From assembly GCF_030704535.1 (NCBI RefSeq), contig NC_081812.1, forward strand, positions 21,799,501-21,863,500: 64,000 bases of DNA, read 5' to 3'. Source of the DNA: Vitis vinifera (taxonomy: Eukaryota > Streptophyta > Magnoliopsida > Vitales > Vitaceae). The translations under genes were made by a program, and so were the position numbers. Position 1 is the stretch's first letter; each line of letters begins with the position of its first letter. The notes under the pieces were generated by a model, which made no database searches, was not told the origin of the DNA, and saw nothing but the letters and a program-made list of their open reading frames with translations. Below are positions 46,857-57,570 of this stretch, one piece after another.

Positions 46857-46926
46857 TTAATTTTGTTACATAGATGGACCATTTGTTAATTTTTGGGCCC
46901 AGCTGGGCCCAAAACACAATTCTCCC
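46857..46926 (-). repeat. MULE terminal inverted repeat, right (70 bp)
   Basis: Inverted partner of 28541-28610. It lies upstream of the minus-strand transposase, so it probably holds or borders that gene's promoter. The terminal base also completes a stop codon for the interrupted dirigent gene. Confidence 0.95.
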
Positions 46927-47492
46927 TAAACATTATACTCCACAACTGCATTTCCTGATTTGACGTTGAAGCTGTGAGTCCTCGCCTCAACATACCCACG
47001 TGCAAATCGGAAAAGCCCACTCCCGCCGATGATCGGCATCTCCCGCACCTCCGAGAAGATGGTGTTTCGTCCCAAAACACTGAGAGTACTGCCGTTATAC
47101 TTGCCCTCCATGAAAGCAAAATTCATCACCATCAACAAGCCCACTTCCTCCTGCCACGCCGACGCATATATTCCTTGAGCTCTTCCTACCAGCTTGGAGC
47201 TGGGTTCGGGTCCCACAGTCAAAGGATCGTCCATCACAAACACGTCGCCGAACGTCGTCACCAACGTGTTGCTCATGGTGGCCTCAGCGACCCTCACGGT
47301 GGTGGGGTTAGGGTCGGTGACGATGTCGTGGAAGTAGAAGTGGAGGTGACTGAGCTTCTCGTGCTTGAGGCCAATCGATTTGGGAGAAAGGTTTCTGGAA
47401 AAACGGTGGGATTCCCCGCTGGCGCCGGAGGCCGCGGCGTCTGCGGCGATGGTGGAGAGGAATATAGTGAAAAGGATGAGGGATCTAGCCAT
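46926..47492 (-). CDS. Dirigent protein, 3' end cut off by the MULE (188 residues)
   Basis: The gene starts [19 protein letters not shown] (signal peptide) and keeps [51 protein letters not shown] and [20 protein letters not shown]. It ends VVEYNV and then a stop. Intact sisters continue with YAFHY or YVFHY. The stop codon TAG is formed by two bases of the target duplication plus the outermost base of the MULE, so only the last five residues are lost. That final strand is conserved in all complete copies here, so reduced stability is possible. Its polyadenylation signals are displaced 18 kb. An upstream in-frame ATG at 47576 exists, but the signal peptide favours 47492. Confidence 0.9.
   Translation of the reverse strand: MARSLILFTIFLSTIAADAAASGASGESHRFSRNLSPKSIGLKHEKLSHLHFYFHDIVTDPNPTTVRVAEATMSNTLVTTFGDVFVMDDPLTVGPEPSSKLVGRAQGIYASAWQEEVGLLMVMNFAFMEGKYNGSTLSVLGRNTIFSEVREMPIIGGSGLFRFARGYVEARTHSFNVKSGNAVVEYNV
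46927..46935. repeat. MULE target-site duplication, right
   Basis: TAAACATTA, identical to 28532-28540. Confidence 0.95.
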
Positions 47493-47559
47493 AGTGGAGA
47501 AGAAACGAAGGTGGAAAAAGCTGAATAGCATCATCGACTTCTCGGCTGATCGGGTTCTC

Positions 47560-47705
47560 ATGCCAGATGATGTCATGCATGCATGGAAGTAGAACCGGAG
47601 GTGGCTGATCTTCTAGCGCTTGAGGCCGTGAGATTCCCCACCACCGCACACGCGGATGATGCTGAAGAAGATGAGAGTTTCAGCCACAGTGGATAAGAAT
47701 TAGAG
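47560..47705 (-). pseudogene. Dirigent gene scrap (N-terminal half)
   Basis: The minus strand contains remnants of the [11 protein letters not shown]-coding stretch (GGAAGTAGAACCGGAGGTGG, GATCTTCTAGCGCTTGAGG) and of the signal-peptide stretch (GATGAGAGTTTCAGCCACAG), with deletions between them. Confidence 0.65.
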
Positions 47706-48049
47706 GTGAAAAAGCTCTATCTGTCCATTACTTGGAATAGTGGAGTAGTGGCTTAGGGGTCATATAATGCATACAACTTCCAAAAAGTATTTGGCTTCAT
47801 TATTACCAAGTTTGAAGGGATTGAATTGCACCATTTCATTCTAAGGATGAAATCATGTTCTTTAAAATCTATGCAATAATTAATATTCATAAAAATGTAG
47901 TCTAATTATAAATAAATGAAAAAGTGGATTAATTGGTTTCCTATTAATCAAAATAAAATTACTCAAATCCTCTCAGAATATAAGAAGTCTTTACATTTAA
48001 GAGAATTTTATGTCTAATAAAATTAAAATTTCTCAAATCATATTTCTGG

Positions 48050-48150
48050 AGAAAGTGTGTCCATGAGTCCATCGCCGACGGCAGCGGAGACGGTGGAGAA
48101 GAAGAGGACGACATAGTAGATAAGGGTTTTAGCCACGATGGAGATTCAAG
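48050..48150 (-). pseudogene. Dirigent gene scrap (signal-peptide end)
   Basis: It matches the 5' end of the complete gene at 51936-52502 (CATCGCCGACGGCAGCGG, GTTTTAGCCAYGATGGAGAT) and the 60 bp upstream of it (GGAATATGSCCAGCTRC). The rest of the gene is gone. Confidence 0.65.
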
Positions 48151-49268
48151 AGAAGGGTGTGAAGGCTTTGCATGAGAAATGGAATATGCCCAGCTACGCC
48201 TTTATATTAGTGGGGTTCCGGTACGTGGAAGCCTTCAATGTGGTGATAGTGAAAAAGCACAATGCAGATCGATTCTTACATGAAAAGAAAAAAAGCGACA
48301 GTGTCCTTTTCAGTCTGGAAAATATATTTCTTGATAATATATGATAAATAAAAATATTTTTCCTTTTTCTCAATAACGGGTTACCCTTGTTAGCTTTTTT
48401 TTCCACCATATATAATTATATTTATATGAATATTATTTAAGGGTATCAATTGATAGGTAGGTGAATCAATTGATTGAGCATCCAAGAGTCTTATGTATGA
48501 AAAACTCAAATTACAAATGGGGAATTAAAAAATTTAATCCATATGAATGTGGTGTTACAATTTTTGTAACCTTATCTTTATGAAATTTATTTGTACAATA
48601 TTATGTTTATAAGTAATAGAAGAAAATGAAAAGGTATATAACCTATGCAATTATATGGATGTATTCAAGTTCATAACCCATCATTACTCATTAATTTGTA
48701 CATAATGGATGTAAATAATAAGTATAACTCTCATATAGTCTTTGATGGAAAGATTAAAAGATATACAATTTATTATAAATTGAGGTCTCAAGCCACACTC
48801 TCATTTTTATGTCTTTTTCTTTCTTGTTGTTTATTGTTATTTATTTTTTAACAACATATACCACACAAGTGATTCATCCACTATATGAGAATAGTGAGTC
48901 GAAGACCTTGACAATACAATTCACACGGAGACTCGATTTCACTTCATAAATCAATGTAAGAATATGATCATTTTTTTAGTACTTCCATTTTTTTTGTTTT
49001 ATATATCCAAAATTGTTTTAAAAAATAATTATTTCCACATCAAGTTTACGAAAGTTTAGTTAACAACCCTGGCTTGGAAATATAAATTCATAAGTAATGT
49101 TACTGCAAATAAATAAAAACCAACCAGTCATACATAAATTGAAATGTTCCATTCAGCCAACGAGAACAAATACATAAATAAAAGCCTGTAGCTCCTCTGT
49201 GACAGAAAAATCAAACGTCACCCTCTCATTCGGTGGCGGAGCCACGCAGTGCCCAGAAGTCAGCGAGA
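48151..49268. other. AT-rich spacer between dirigent copies
   Basis: No credible gene. The last 150 bp (from about 49120) is the 3' flank typical of the dirigent copies here (CATTCAGCCA, CTCCTCTGTGACAGA). Confidence 0.6.
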
Positions 49269-49806
49269 TCAGTAATGGAAAGCATAAACCCTACGACTGC
49301 GCCTCCTGATTTGGTATTAAAGCTGTAAGTCCTCGCCTCAACATACCCACGAGCATATCGGAAAACCCCACTCCCGCCGATGATCGGCATCTCTCGTACC
49401 TCCGAGAAGACGGTGTTTCGTCCCAAAACGCTGAGAGTACGCCGTTATACTGGCCCTCCCTGAAAGCAAAATTCATCACCATCAACAAACCCAGTTCCTT
49501 CTGCGACGCCGATGCGTACATTTCTTGAGCTCTTCCCACCAACTTGGAGCTGAGTTCGGGCCCCGCAGTCAAGGAATCGTCCAGAACCGCCACAAAGCCG
49601 AACAGCGTGGCAGACTTGTTGGTCACGGCGGCCTCCCCCACTCTCACCGTGGTGGGGTTGGGGCCGGTGACGATTGGAAGTAGAATCGAAGGTGGCTGAG
49701 GCCTAATGATTCGGGAGAAGGGTTTCTAGAGAAAGTGTGCCATCGCCAACTGCTGCGGCGGCGACAGTGGAGAAGAAGAGGAAGGCGAAGTAAGGGTTTT
49801 AGCCAT
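49269..49806 (-). pseudogene. Dirigent pseudogene
   Basis: Closest to the complete gene at 51936-52502. The start (49806) is followed by a broken signal peptide. Bases are missing around the LHFYFHD region (the GTCGTG part of the DNA is lost near 49673). A two-base deletion in the NGSTLSVLG segment near 49438 shifts the frame, and the last codons are altered to VVGFMLSI. Readable parts include [30 protein letters not shown] and [16 protein letters not shown] in separate frames. Confidence 0.88.
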
Positions 49807-50049
49807 GATGGAGGTGCAACAGGCTTTGTATGGGAAATAGAATTTGGCCGGCTAGACTTTTATATTATCAGATGAGCAGTAGTGTAGGATAAGCCAGACT
49901 TTCATGTTGATTTTAATTTAATTTCTAATTAATTCAAACCATTCCCATATTGCATGAAGAAAAAGGCCAGTAGCTTTTTAATCCCTGGCGTCTCCTATTT
50001 TCTTGATAATAATAAAAATTACCATGCGCATAAATAATATTTTGGAGAG

Positions 50050-50150
50050 TTGAAACTTGAGGGGATGGAGGGCGTGGAGGAGTTTGGGGCTTCGAAATTC
50101 CAAGCAGGGGTAGGCGAACGTGAACCCTCCTGCTTTTAATGCAGGAACTT
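50050..50150 (-). promoter_or_regulatory. Conserved dirigent upstream block (type 2)
   Basis: It contains GTTGAAACTTGAGGGGATGG, GGCGTGGAGGAGTTTGGGGC, TTCGAAATTCC and the small hairpin TCCTGCTTTTAATGCAGGA. It is shared with 52787-52885 and, in its first half, with 10677-10725 and 24097-24135. It lies about 250 bp upstream of the pseudogene start. Confidence 0.5.
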
Positions 50151-51735
50151 ATATTTTATTTATTTATTTTTTGTCTGTTTTTAATCATAAAAATTTCAAT
50201 ATATTTATCTCTGATCAGACGTAAGTCCAAGAAAGCCACCTACCCCCTTTGTTTTTGTTGTTGTTTTCGAATCTGCAAAGCGAGGTGGGTTTGCATCCTA
50301 TTCTGGCTGGATTCATTAACACTGAATGGGTGTGACAAATGAGTATAAATATTTTGTTTGAATTTATACTCTGAAAAATAAACTTTATTTGTTTTTAAAT
50401 CCATTTAAAATAAAATATATAATATTGATAAATATTAATTTTGAATCATTATTTTTTATTTTTAAATGGATTTAAAAACAAATAAAGTTTAACAAATTTA
50501 CTTGAATTCTTACGCCTCGAATCTAAAGTGTTATTTGGTTTTTTTTACTTAATTTTAAATGGAACTTTAATGCTTAATAGTGTTAAGTATTAAATTGACT
50601 GTTTTTAAATAAATTTATTTTTATTAAACATTAAAAAGTAAATAAAAAAATCAAATATTTTTGTTTTTTTTATTTAGCAAAAAGTTTATAATAAGTCATG
50701 AAAAAGTAAAAAAACAAATAATTTAAAATTTAAAAGCAAATTGCTTTTGACAAAAAGTTAAAAAAAAACAATTACCCTATAAATCCACTATTCAATATCA
50801 AATTATACAGATTCGCCTTATTATTTTATTCTAAAGACTTACACTCCAATACCTACAACTTGATTCATGTCCGTAACACAGTAATCTCCAATTGATTCAG
50901 TGAATGCATTTCAATCTCCTCAAAGAAGTGTACGTCTTCAAGCAACCCATTGGGAATGGTGTGGCAAGATAGGTTTAATCCCTCGATGAATCCTAAAAAA
51001 TATTATAATGGGTATATATAAGCATACAAGTTATAGAGGATTGGTATATAAAATTCCCAACAAAAAAAAAACCTCAGTGAATTTTTTAAATATTCTATCA
51101 TATTCTAACAAATTTTACATGAGCACTCGAACGTATTTAACCACCACTCAAGCTCCTCGGGTGTTTGAGCATTGTTTAAGAGCTTAACAGTATTAGCGAT
51201 TGAGTGCTATTTTCACAACTTAAGCGGCACAGCTGTTTTCAAAATGTTAATTTTAAGTTTTTAAAATCAATATAAAATAGAAATTTACTTTAAAGTTTAA
51301 ACCCTTTAATCACATGACTTTTTGTTTGAATTTTTAAAGAAAAGTAAGGCCCTAACTAAAAAGTTTTTTAAGTAAGAAGTTAAATAAAAACAAATTTATC
51401 AACATATAATGGAAACTCGTTGTCATAACAATAAGCTCGTTAATTTTATAATAATTTAAAATACCTTTGGTGCATTTTTTATCTTTTATTTTAAAAAATA
51501 ATAATAATAATAATAATAAATATTTTTATATTAAATGTATAACCTGTTACAAAAAAACATACATTTATTTTACAGCTTTAAAAATTATGTTTAAAAAATT
51601 AAAAATTAAAAATAATAAAAAATTGATATCTCAAAATCTAAAATCAATATTTTTATTACTATTTTTAATTTTAAAAAGAAAAATCAGCAAATATATCCAA
51701 ATCAAAATTAATATTTCTCTTAAATTTCTCATAAA
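50151..51735. other. AT-rich spacer
   Basis: No gene is seen. It contains a hairpin (50379-50491). The last part (about 51590-51740) matches the 480-620 region of unit 1 and its sisters, a sequence that recurs downstream of dirigent copies. Confidence 0.6.
50379..50491. repeat. Near-perfect hairpin, about 37-bp arms
   Basis: The left arm starts TAAACTTTATTTGTTTTTAA (50379-50415) and the right arm ends TTAAAAACAAATAAAGTTTA (50454-50491). There is about one indel between the arms and a loop of about 38 bp. It could be a very short foldback MITE; no target duplication is clear. Confidence 0.8.
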
Positions 51736-51935
51736 TAACTACGAACACTCTTAAAAGATATAAATCACAAATAAATTAGATGAATTGAAAATTTCCGTTC
51801 AGCCATCAAGCACAATACGTAAAGAGAAGACTGGAGCTCCTCTGTGACAGAGAAGTCAACATCACCCTCTCATCATCAGAAGCATTATTGGAGAGAAATG
51901 AAAGCAAATAGCCAACATAGAGTTAGAGAGAGAAA

Positions 51936-52502
51936 TCAGTAATGGAAAGCATAAACATTATACTCCACAACCGCATCTCCTGATTTGACGTTAAAGCTGT
52001 AAGTCCTCGCCTCAACATACCCACGTGCATATCGGAAAACCCCACTCCCGCCGATGATCGGCATCTCCCGCACCTTCGAGAAGATTGTGTTTCGTCCCAA
52101 AACACTGAGAGTACTGCCGTTATACTTTCCCTCCATGAAAGCAAAGTTCATCACCATCAACAAACCAAATTCCTTCTGCGAGGCCGCTGCGTACATTCCT
52201 TGAGCTCTTCCCACCAACTTGGAGCTGGGTTCGGGCCCCACAGTCAAGGGATCGTCCAGAACCGCCACCCCGCCGAACAGCGTCGCAGACTTGTTGGTCA
52301 CGGCGGCCTCCGCCACTCTCACGACGGTGGGGTTGGGGCCGGTGATGACGTCATGGAAGTAGAAGTGGAGGTGGCTGAGCTTCTCACGCTTGAGGTCTAA
52401 TGATTCGGGAGAAAGGTTTCTGGAGAAAGTGTGGCCATCGCCGACGGCAGCGGCGACGGTGGAGAAGAAGAGGAAGGCGAAGTAAGTAAGGGTTTTAGCC
52501 AT
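51936..52502 (-). CDS. Dirigent protein, DIR22-like (complete)
   Basis: A single-exon gene of 188 residues from [20 protein letters not shown] (signal peptide, cleavage likely near AAAVGDG). A further in-frame ATG eight codons upstream is less likely because it would put polar residues before the signal. Landmarks: [85 protein letters not shown] and [13 protein letters not shown] and NGS glycosylation sites are present. It is the most divergent complete member of the cluster and the likely progenitor type of the pseudogene at 49269-49806. Role: apoplastic control of phenoxy-radical coupling. Confidence 0.95.
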   Translation of the reverse strand: MAKTLTYFAFLFFSTVAAAVGDGHTFSRNLSPESLDLKREKLSHLHFYFHDVITGPNPTVVRVAEAAVTNKSATLFGGVAVLDDPLTVGPEPSSKLVGRAQGMYAAASQKEFGLLMVMNFAFMEGKYNGSTLSVLGRNTIFSKVREMPIIGGSGVFRYARGYVEARTYSFNVKSGDAVVEYNVYAFHY

Positions 52503-52786
52503 GATGGAGATGCAATCATGCAAGAGGCTTTGTTACCTTTGTATCAGAAATAGAATATGGCCAGCTGCACCTTGGGTATTAGTTTGGGGTGGGGCCCTTG
52601 CAAGAGGAATCTTCCAGATAGCTTATCTAAAAAAACGTGTAATCAATAAAAACTATAATTTTAATTTATTTATTTTCTAATTAATTCAAACCATTCTTAT
52701 ATTGCCCGAAGAAAAAGGGCAGTGGCCTTTTAAACCCCGGAAGATATAGAAATTACCATGTGCATAGATAATGTTTTGGAGAGTTG

Positions 52787-52883
52787 AAACTTGAGGGGAT
52801 GGACGGCGTGGATGAGTTTGGGGCTTTGAAATTCTGAGCAGAGGGTTGGTGAACGGTGAACCCTCCTGCTTTTAATGCAGGAA

Positions 52884-52885
<2 letters not shown>
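52787..52885 (-). promoter_or_regulatory. Conserved dirigent upstream block (type 2), active-gene copy
   Basis: Sister of 50050-50150, starting AAACTTGAGGGGATGGACGG, with GGCGTGGATGAGTTTGGGGC and the hairpin TCCTGCTTTTAATGCAGGA. It lies about 285 bp upstream of the complete dirigent gene. Conservation between an active and a dead copy only shows shared origin; function is inferred. Confidence 0.5.

Positions 52886-52918
<33 letters not shown>
52886..52918. repeat. (TA)n microsatellite
   Basis: Sixteen or so TA units, absent at the corresponding place of the 50150 sister. Confidence 0.95.
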
Positions 52919-52921
<3 letters not shown>

Positions 52922-55299
52922 TGTCTGTTTTTAACGTAGAAATTTCAATTTATTTATCCCTGATTACGCGTAAGTCCAAGAAAGCCACCTGCCCCTTTGT
53001 TTTTTTCATTGATTTCGAATCTTCAGAACGAGGTGGGTTTGCATTTGCTAGAACCGTGTTTGATAAATGGGATGGAGAAATGAAAATAAATATTTTGTTT
53101 TATAATTATTTGGTTTTGAATATTAATTATTATTTATTTATTTATTTTTAAATATGAATGAATTTGATGATTTTAATTCTTCTATTTAGATATATATAAA
53201 AATAAAAATATAAGATTGGAATGATAATTTGTTTTCATTTCAATGTTAAATAAAATGAAATTAAAAAAAAAATACAATAATTTTCATATATATAATTTAA
53301 TTTTTTTATAAAAGAGTTTTTTTTTACTAATTAATAAAAGTTTCTTTGGGTGTGTTATTGAAAAACAAAATTATTTTTAAAATTTTATAGTTTGCTTATT
53401 GTTCTCTATTCAAATGTAAACAATAATAAAATTGATTGTTGTTTTTAATTTTTTTAAAATAAATTAAAATAGATAACTATTTTTTTTTCCTCCGATAAAA
53501 TGAATTTCAAATTGAATGAAATTTTGTATTAAAATTATTAATAAGTTTAATCATTATATATATATAACTATGAAAAAATAATAGACATAATTAATACTTT
53601 AATTTTTTTTAATAAATCTTGTAATTTTTAAGAATAATTTAAAAATAAAAGAAATTGATTAATTAATTAGATTAAATAAAAAAATTACAAAAAGAAATGA
53701 ATAATTCAATTTCTTTTATTTACTTGTATCCTATTATTTATTTTGAGAAATAAAATGTGAGATGACAATTGGTATACATCACCTCATTTCAATCTCAAAC
53801 TCGTTTATTTATATTTATATTCCTAAAAAATTAAAAAATAAATAAGCAAAATGAGATGAAATGAGTGTAGAAAATTCTCATACTCAACACGCCTCATTAA
53901 GTTTTTTATATTTTTTAATTAATTTTATATTTTTAAATTTTAAATTGTATTAAAAATAAATACATTTTATAAATGAATAAATGTAAAAATGAAAAACAAA
54001 ATAATTAAAATAATTTTGTATTTAATATTATGTATAATCGAGTGGTTTAGAGTCAAACCTAAACCTACCTTAGGTTTTAAAAAATAAAAATAAAAATAAA
54101 ATCTCAAACCTACTTCGAATTGGCTTATATTTACAACAAATCCATCCTATTAGGACAAGTACAAAAAAAAAAAAAAAAACCCACCTTATTAATATTACCA
54201 TGCAAAGTAGGGTGAGCCTCACCAATATTTGAAAAACTCCCTTCCTCAAATTGAAATAGTAGGATTCTCTAGAATTAAATACCAAGATTCGGGGAATCAA
54301 AATCTCCTTACCAAATTATCTAGATTCCCTCCCACTAATCACAAATATTTAAAATGTAAAATGCATATTTAAACTCATTAAAATAAATTTTTGCCCATTA
54401 AAGAAAAAATTAATAAAAAAACAAGGTAAAATCACGGATTCTTCAAAACATAACACATTTTTTATCTTTAAAAAATAATTTCATACTATAAATTAATGAA
54501 AATCCATTTTTAAAAATGCAAATTCCATATAAATATTTTTTATTCCGTTTAAATATTAGGAATTTTTATTTTATTATTATTATTATTTAATGATAATAAT
54601 GAAAATGATGTGTATAATAAAAAAAATCGTATAATTGCTCATTTTAAATAGTTTTTTTCCCATGATTATTAAATACTTCAATGGTAATCAACTTCATTTT
54701 GATTTCGATTTAAATCATTAAATAAATTAAACATATTTAGTAAAATAATTTAATATCATAGTTTAAAATAAAAAATAATTATAAGTATTAAGTCAAAAAT
54801 AGTTAATTTATTTTTAATCTATAGTGAAAATATAGTTAACAAATTTGACTACATTCCCAACTCATCTCATCTTTTTACAAAATTTTAAATGTGAATGTTT
54901 AATAAATAAATTTATTACTCAAGATTAATAAAAATATAAATATTAGTCAAAATTAATGAGGGTAATTATATTTATTTGATGATTTAAAATAAAATTGAAG
55001 TTAATTTAACTGGATAACCTTAACTTTTAAAGTAAAAAATAAGTAATAAGTTTTAATTCAGTAAATTAAAAATGATTTAACTTAAAATCAACTTAAATTA
55101 TTAAGTAATAAGTATTAAATTTGACTAAATATCATTGGTAAAACGAATGCATAAAGGTAATCCTCAAGAATTAAAATTAACATTTTGTTGAAGCATAAAA
55201 CAAAAATACAAAAATTAAGAAAAGAGATGAAATCTAGCAAGTACTAACTTGTTCGAGATGTATTGAAATTAATGGCAGAAATTCCCTTTCTAAATTTGA
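52919..55299. other. AT-rich intergenic region
   Basis: The first 130 bp matches 50160-50310, so it is part of the dirigent duplication. Beyond that I see no gene, only AT-rich low-complexity DNA. Confidence 0.65.
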
Positions 55300-55601
55300 T
55301 TGGGCCTTAAATCGGGCTTCAAAATAACCATATGGTTAGAGATTGGGTCATTATTTCGCCTCTTAGCCCAAGACTCAGCCCTGCATCTTTGAATGGGCTC
55401 AATGGACTTCTCCGATTTCAGAGAACCCAATGACTGGACCCAAAACTGCCCTGTAAAGCCCAGTCGGACCGGCCCATCCGAAACCCTAATACACCCACAA
55501 ACCCTAGCATATAAAAGCTTCCAAAGGAAAGGCCTCTAAAACTAGGGTTTTCCGAGAGACCATCACAGAGATATCGCAGAGAGAAAGGTAGGTTCGTGAA
55601 C
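55300..55601 (+). promoter_or_regulatory. RPL21 promoter and 5' leader
   Basis: It carries several TGGGCY/RGCCCA 'site II' motifs (ATTGGGCCTTAAAT, GAATGGGCTC, AAAGCCCAGTC, CGGCCCATCC), two telo-boxes (AAACCCTAA at about 55481, AAACCCTAG at about 55499) and a TATA-like CATATAAAAG at about 55508. The combination of site II and telo-box is the known signature of plant ribosomal-protein promoters. It ends in a short leader before ATG 55602. Confidence 0.85.
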
Positions 55602-57570
55602 ATGCCGGCCGGACATGGACTTCGATCGAGGACTCGAGATCTCTTCGCCAGGCCCTTCAGGAAGAAGGGTTACATTCCTTTGACCACATATCTGAGAACC
55701 TTCCGCATCGGAGAGTACGTGGACATCAAGGTAAACGGCGCCATCCACAAGGGCATGCCCCACAAGTTCTACCATGGCCGCACTGGTAAGGTCTGGAACG
55801 TTACTAAGCGCGCCATCGGCGTCGAAGTAAACAAGCAGGTATCCTTCTCTTTCTGCCCGTGTCTTGATTGTAATCTATTTGTATGGTATTTTGTTTGTGT
55901 GGAAATGGTGTTTTGATTGATTGGGTTTTCTTGATTTTTTGTTGGAATTTGATTTCAACTTAGTTGTTTAATTTGTTTGATTTATTAACCAGGAATAGGG
56001 TTAAGGGAAAAAAAAGCATGATTTGATCAACAAGTAAGAAAATTGATGAATGGATCGGTACTGAGATTCCTTAGAAAATAAAGCGATAGTGTATTCAATT
56101 ATTTGACATACTTCACTGATTTTTTCAATTGCGTCTGAGTTTCTCTGGGATTTAAAAAGTTGAAGTGAGAGCTGAGCGCTTGTTAGGAATTTTGGTTAAA
56201 ACATGGAAGCCACTGCATTTTCTCAGTTCTCCTTCAGTGTAAGCATTTACCGGATTGAGAGAAGAAATAGACTGCCTTTCAAAATTCTTGCATTTCAAGT
56301 GTATGTTAGTTGTTTAACCTCTTACAGATTAAAGGATAGCCTCTTTAACTTACGTGTTCAGCTGTAGAAGTAGAAACGGAAGTAATTGCTACTGCAGTAC
56401 CATTCGACTTTGTGTTTAGGAACTTTATTATAAAAATGTTTGAGAAGCTCTTCCAAATAAGGCTTATGTCATGCAAGAAAGTATGTAGTTGGAGTTGTAT
56501 TACCTTCCTTTGTTTCATGAATCTTCGACTTTTGCTCGGATTCTAGACACATGTGCCTTCTTAGGATGAGTTTGAGTAGCTATATTTCATGTATCATTTG
56601 TTTTGGGGAGGACGAAATGCGTGGTACTGATTTTAAGTTGATGCAACTGCGAAAGTCGGTACATTAAAGTGGGATGTTCTACATCTCATTTATTACAAGA
56701 GAGATGATTTATGAAACTTGTCTTGTTAGCCTTCCTGTTGGCAATAGCCCATTTTTTCTTTGTTCTTAATGAATAAGAGCGTGACTGAGATTGGGGGAAT
56801 TTGATGCTGCTATTTCATGAGTTATATGACAAGGTTGTAAAATGAATGAAGAGTGGGATTAGTGTCTAGTACTGGTTAAACCGAGCCTCCAAGTGGGATT
56901 CTGAGGGGAACATCCCCTTGAAAAATAATAAAATTACTATGCAAAGCAAGGAATGGATCTGGGGGCCTCAGTTTTAGAGAGAAACAAAACAACCAGTGAA
57001 CCAAATCTTGTATTTTGGCCTATTTTTTGACACCCTGAAAATAATCTCTCTCTTTTTGCTCCCACTATATCCCACTTCTGTCTACACCCTGCATGCCACA
57101 GCCACTATTATCTTCAATTTGTTTCATTGCATGCATACCAATGCAGCGGGAATTATGATTATTAGCTTTGAATCATATATCTGTTTCCATTTTGTTTTCC
57201 CCTTACACAATGCATTATGAATCCAATCTTGTATTTTTGGTTCATTGCTGTCTGCTTCAATTCAATTTATGACCATATTTCTGTTTGGCTTTGGTGCATG
57301 TTCATAATCCAGGTGGGTAACAGGATTATCAAGAAGCGGATCCATGTGCGTGTGGAGCATGTGCAACCTTCAAGGTGCACTGAGGAATTCCGTCTGAGGA
57401 AGTTGAAGAATGATGAATTGAAGACAGCTGCAAAGAAGAACGGTGAAATCATCAGCACAAAGAGGCAGCCAGAGGGCCCTAAGCCAGGTTTCATGGTGGA
57501 AGGTGCAACTTTGGAAACTGTTACTCCGATCCCCTACGATGTTGTCAACGATCTCAAGGGTGGTTATTAG
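55602..57570 (+). CDS. RPL21: 60S ribosomal protein L21 (eL21), two coding exons, 164 residues
   Basis: Exon 1 (55602-55838) encodes [20 protein letters not shown], then [20 protein letters not shown] and [19 protein letters not shown] 1,474-bp GT-AG intron follows. Exon 2 (57313-57570) encodes [20 protein letters not shown], then RPEGPKP-type sequence and the end [11 protein letters not shown]. Exon 1 is 79 codons and exon 2 is 85 plus stop, so the total of 164 residues equals the usual plant length. eL21 is a structural protein of the cytosolic large ribosomal subunit. An ATG two codons upstream is not present in a proper context (the triplet at 55596 is GTG). The gene looks fully functional. 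Confidence 0.98.

Larger units (their letters stand above)
28541..46926 (-). mobile_element. Giant Mutator-like element (MULE), 18,386 bp, with transposase, ULP1 protease and captured host gene
   Basis: The two ends are inverted copies that are identical over the first 70 bp (starting GGGAGAATTGTGTTTTGGGC). They are flanked by the perfect 9-bp duplication TAAACATTA (28532-28540 and 46927-46935); 9 bp is the Mutator hallmark. The target was a dirigent gene, and its sisters show the uninterrupted sequence. Inside, on the minus strand, are a complete transposase (42612-44943) and a ULP1-like protease (38430-41530). There is also a captured PPR-like fragment (28772-29818, plus strand), a 674-bp tandem array (29861-32526) and a 484-residue ORF (34807-36261). 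Perfect ends and an intact transposase suggest a young, possibly autonomous element. The 34.3-38.2 kb part may be a nested second element. Confidence 0.95.
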
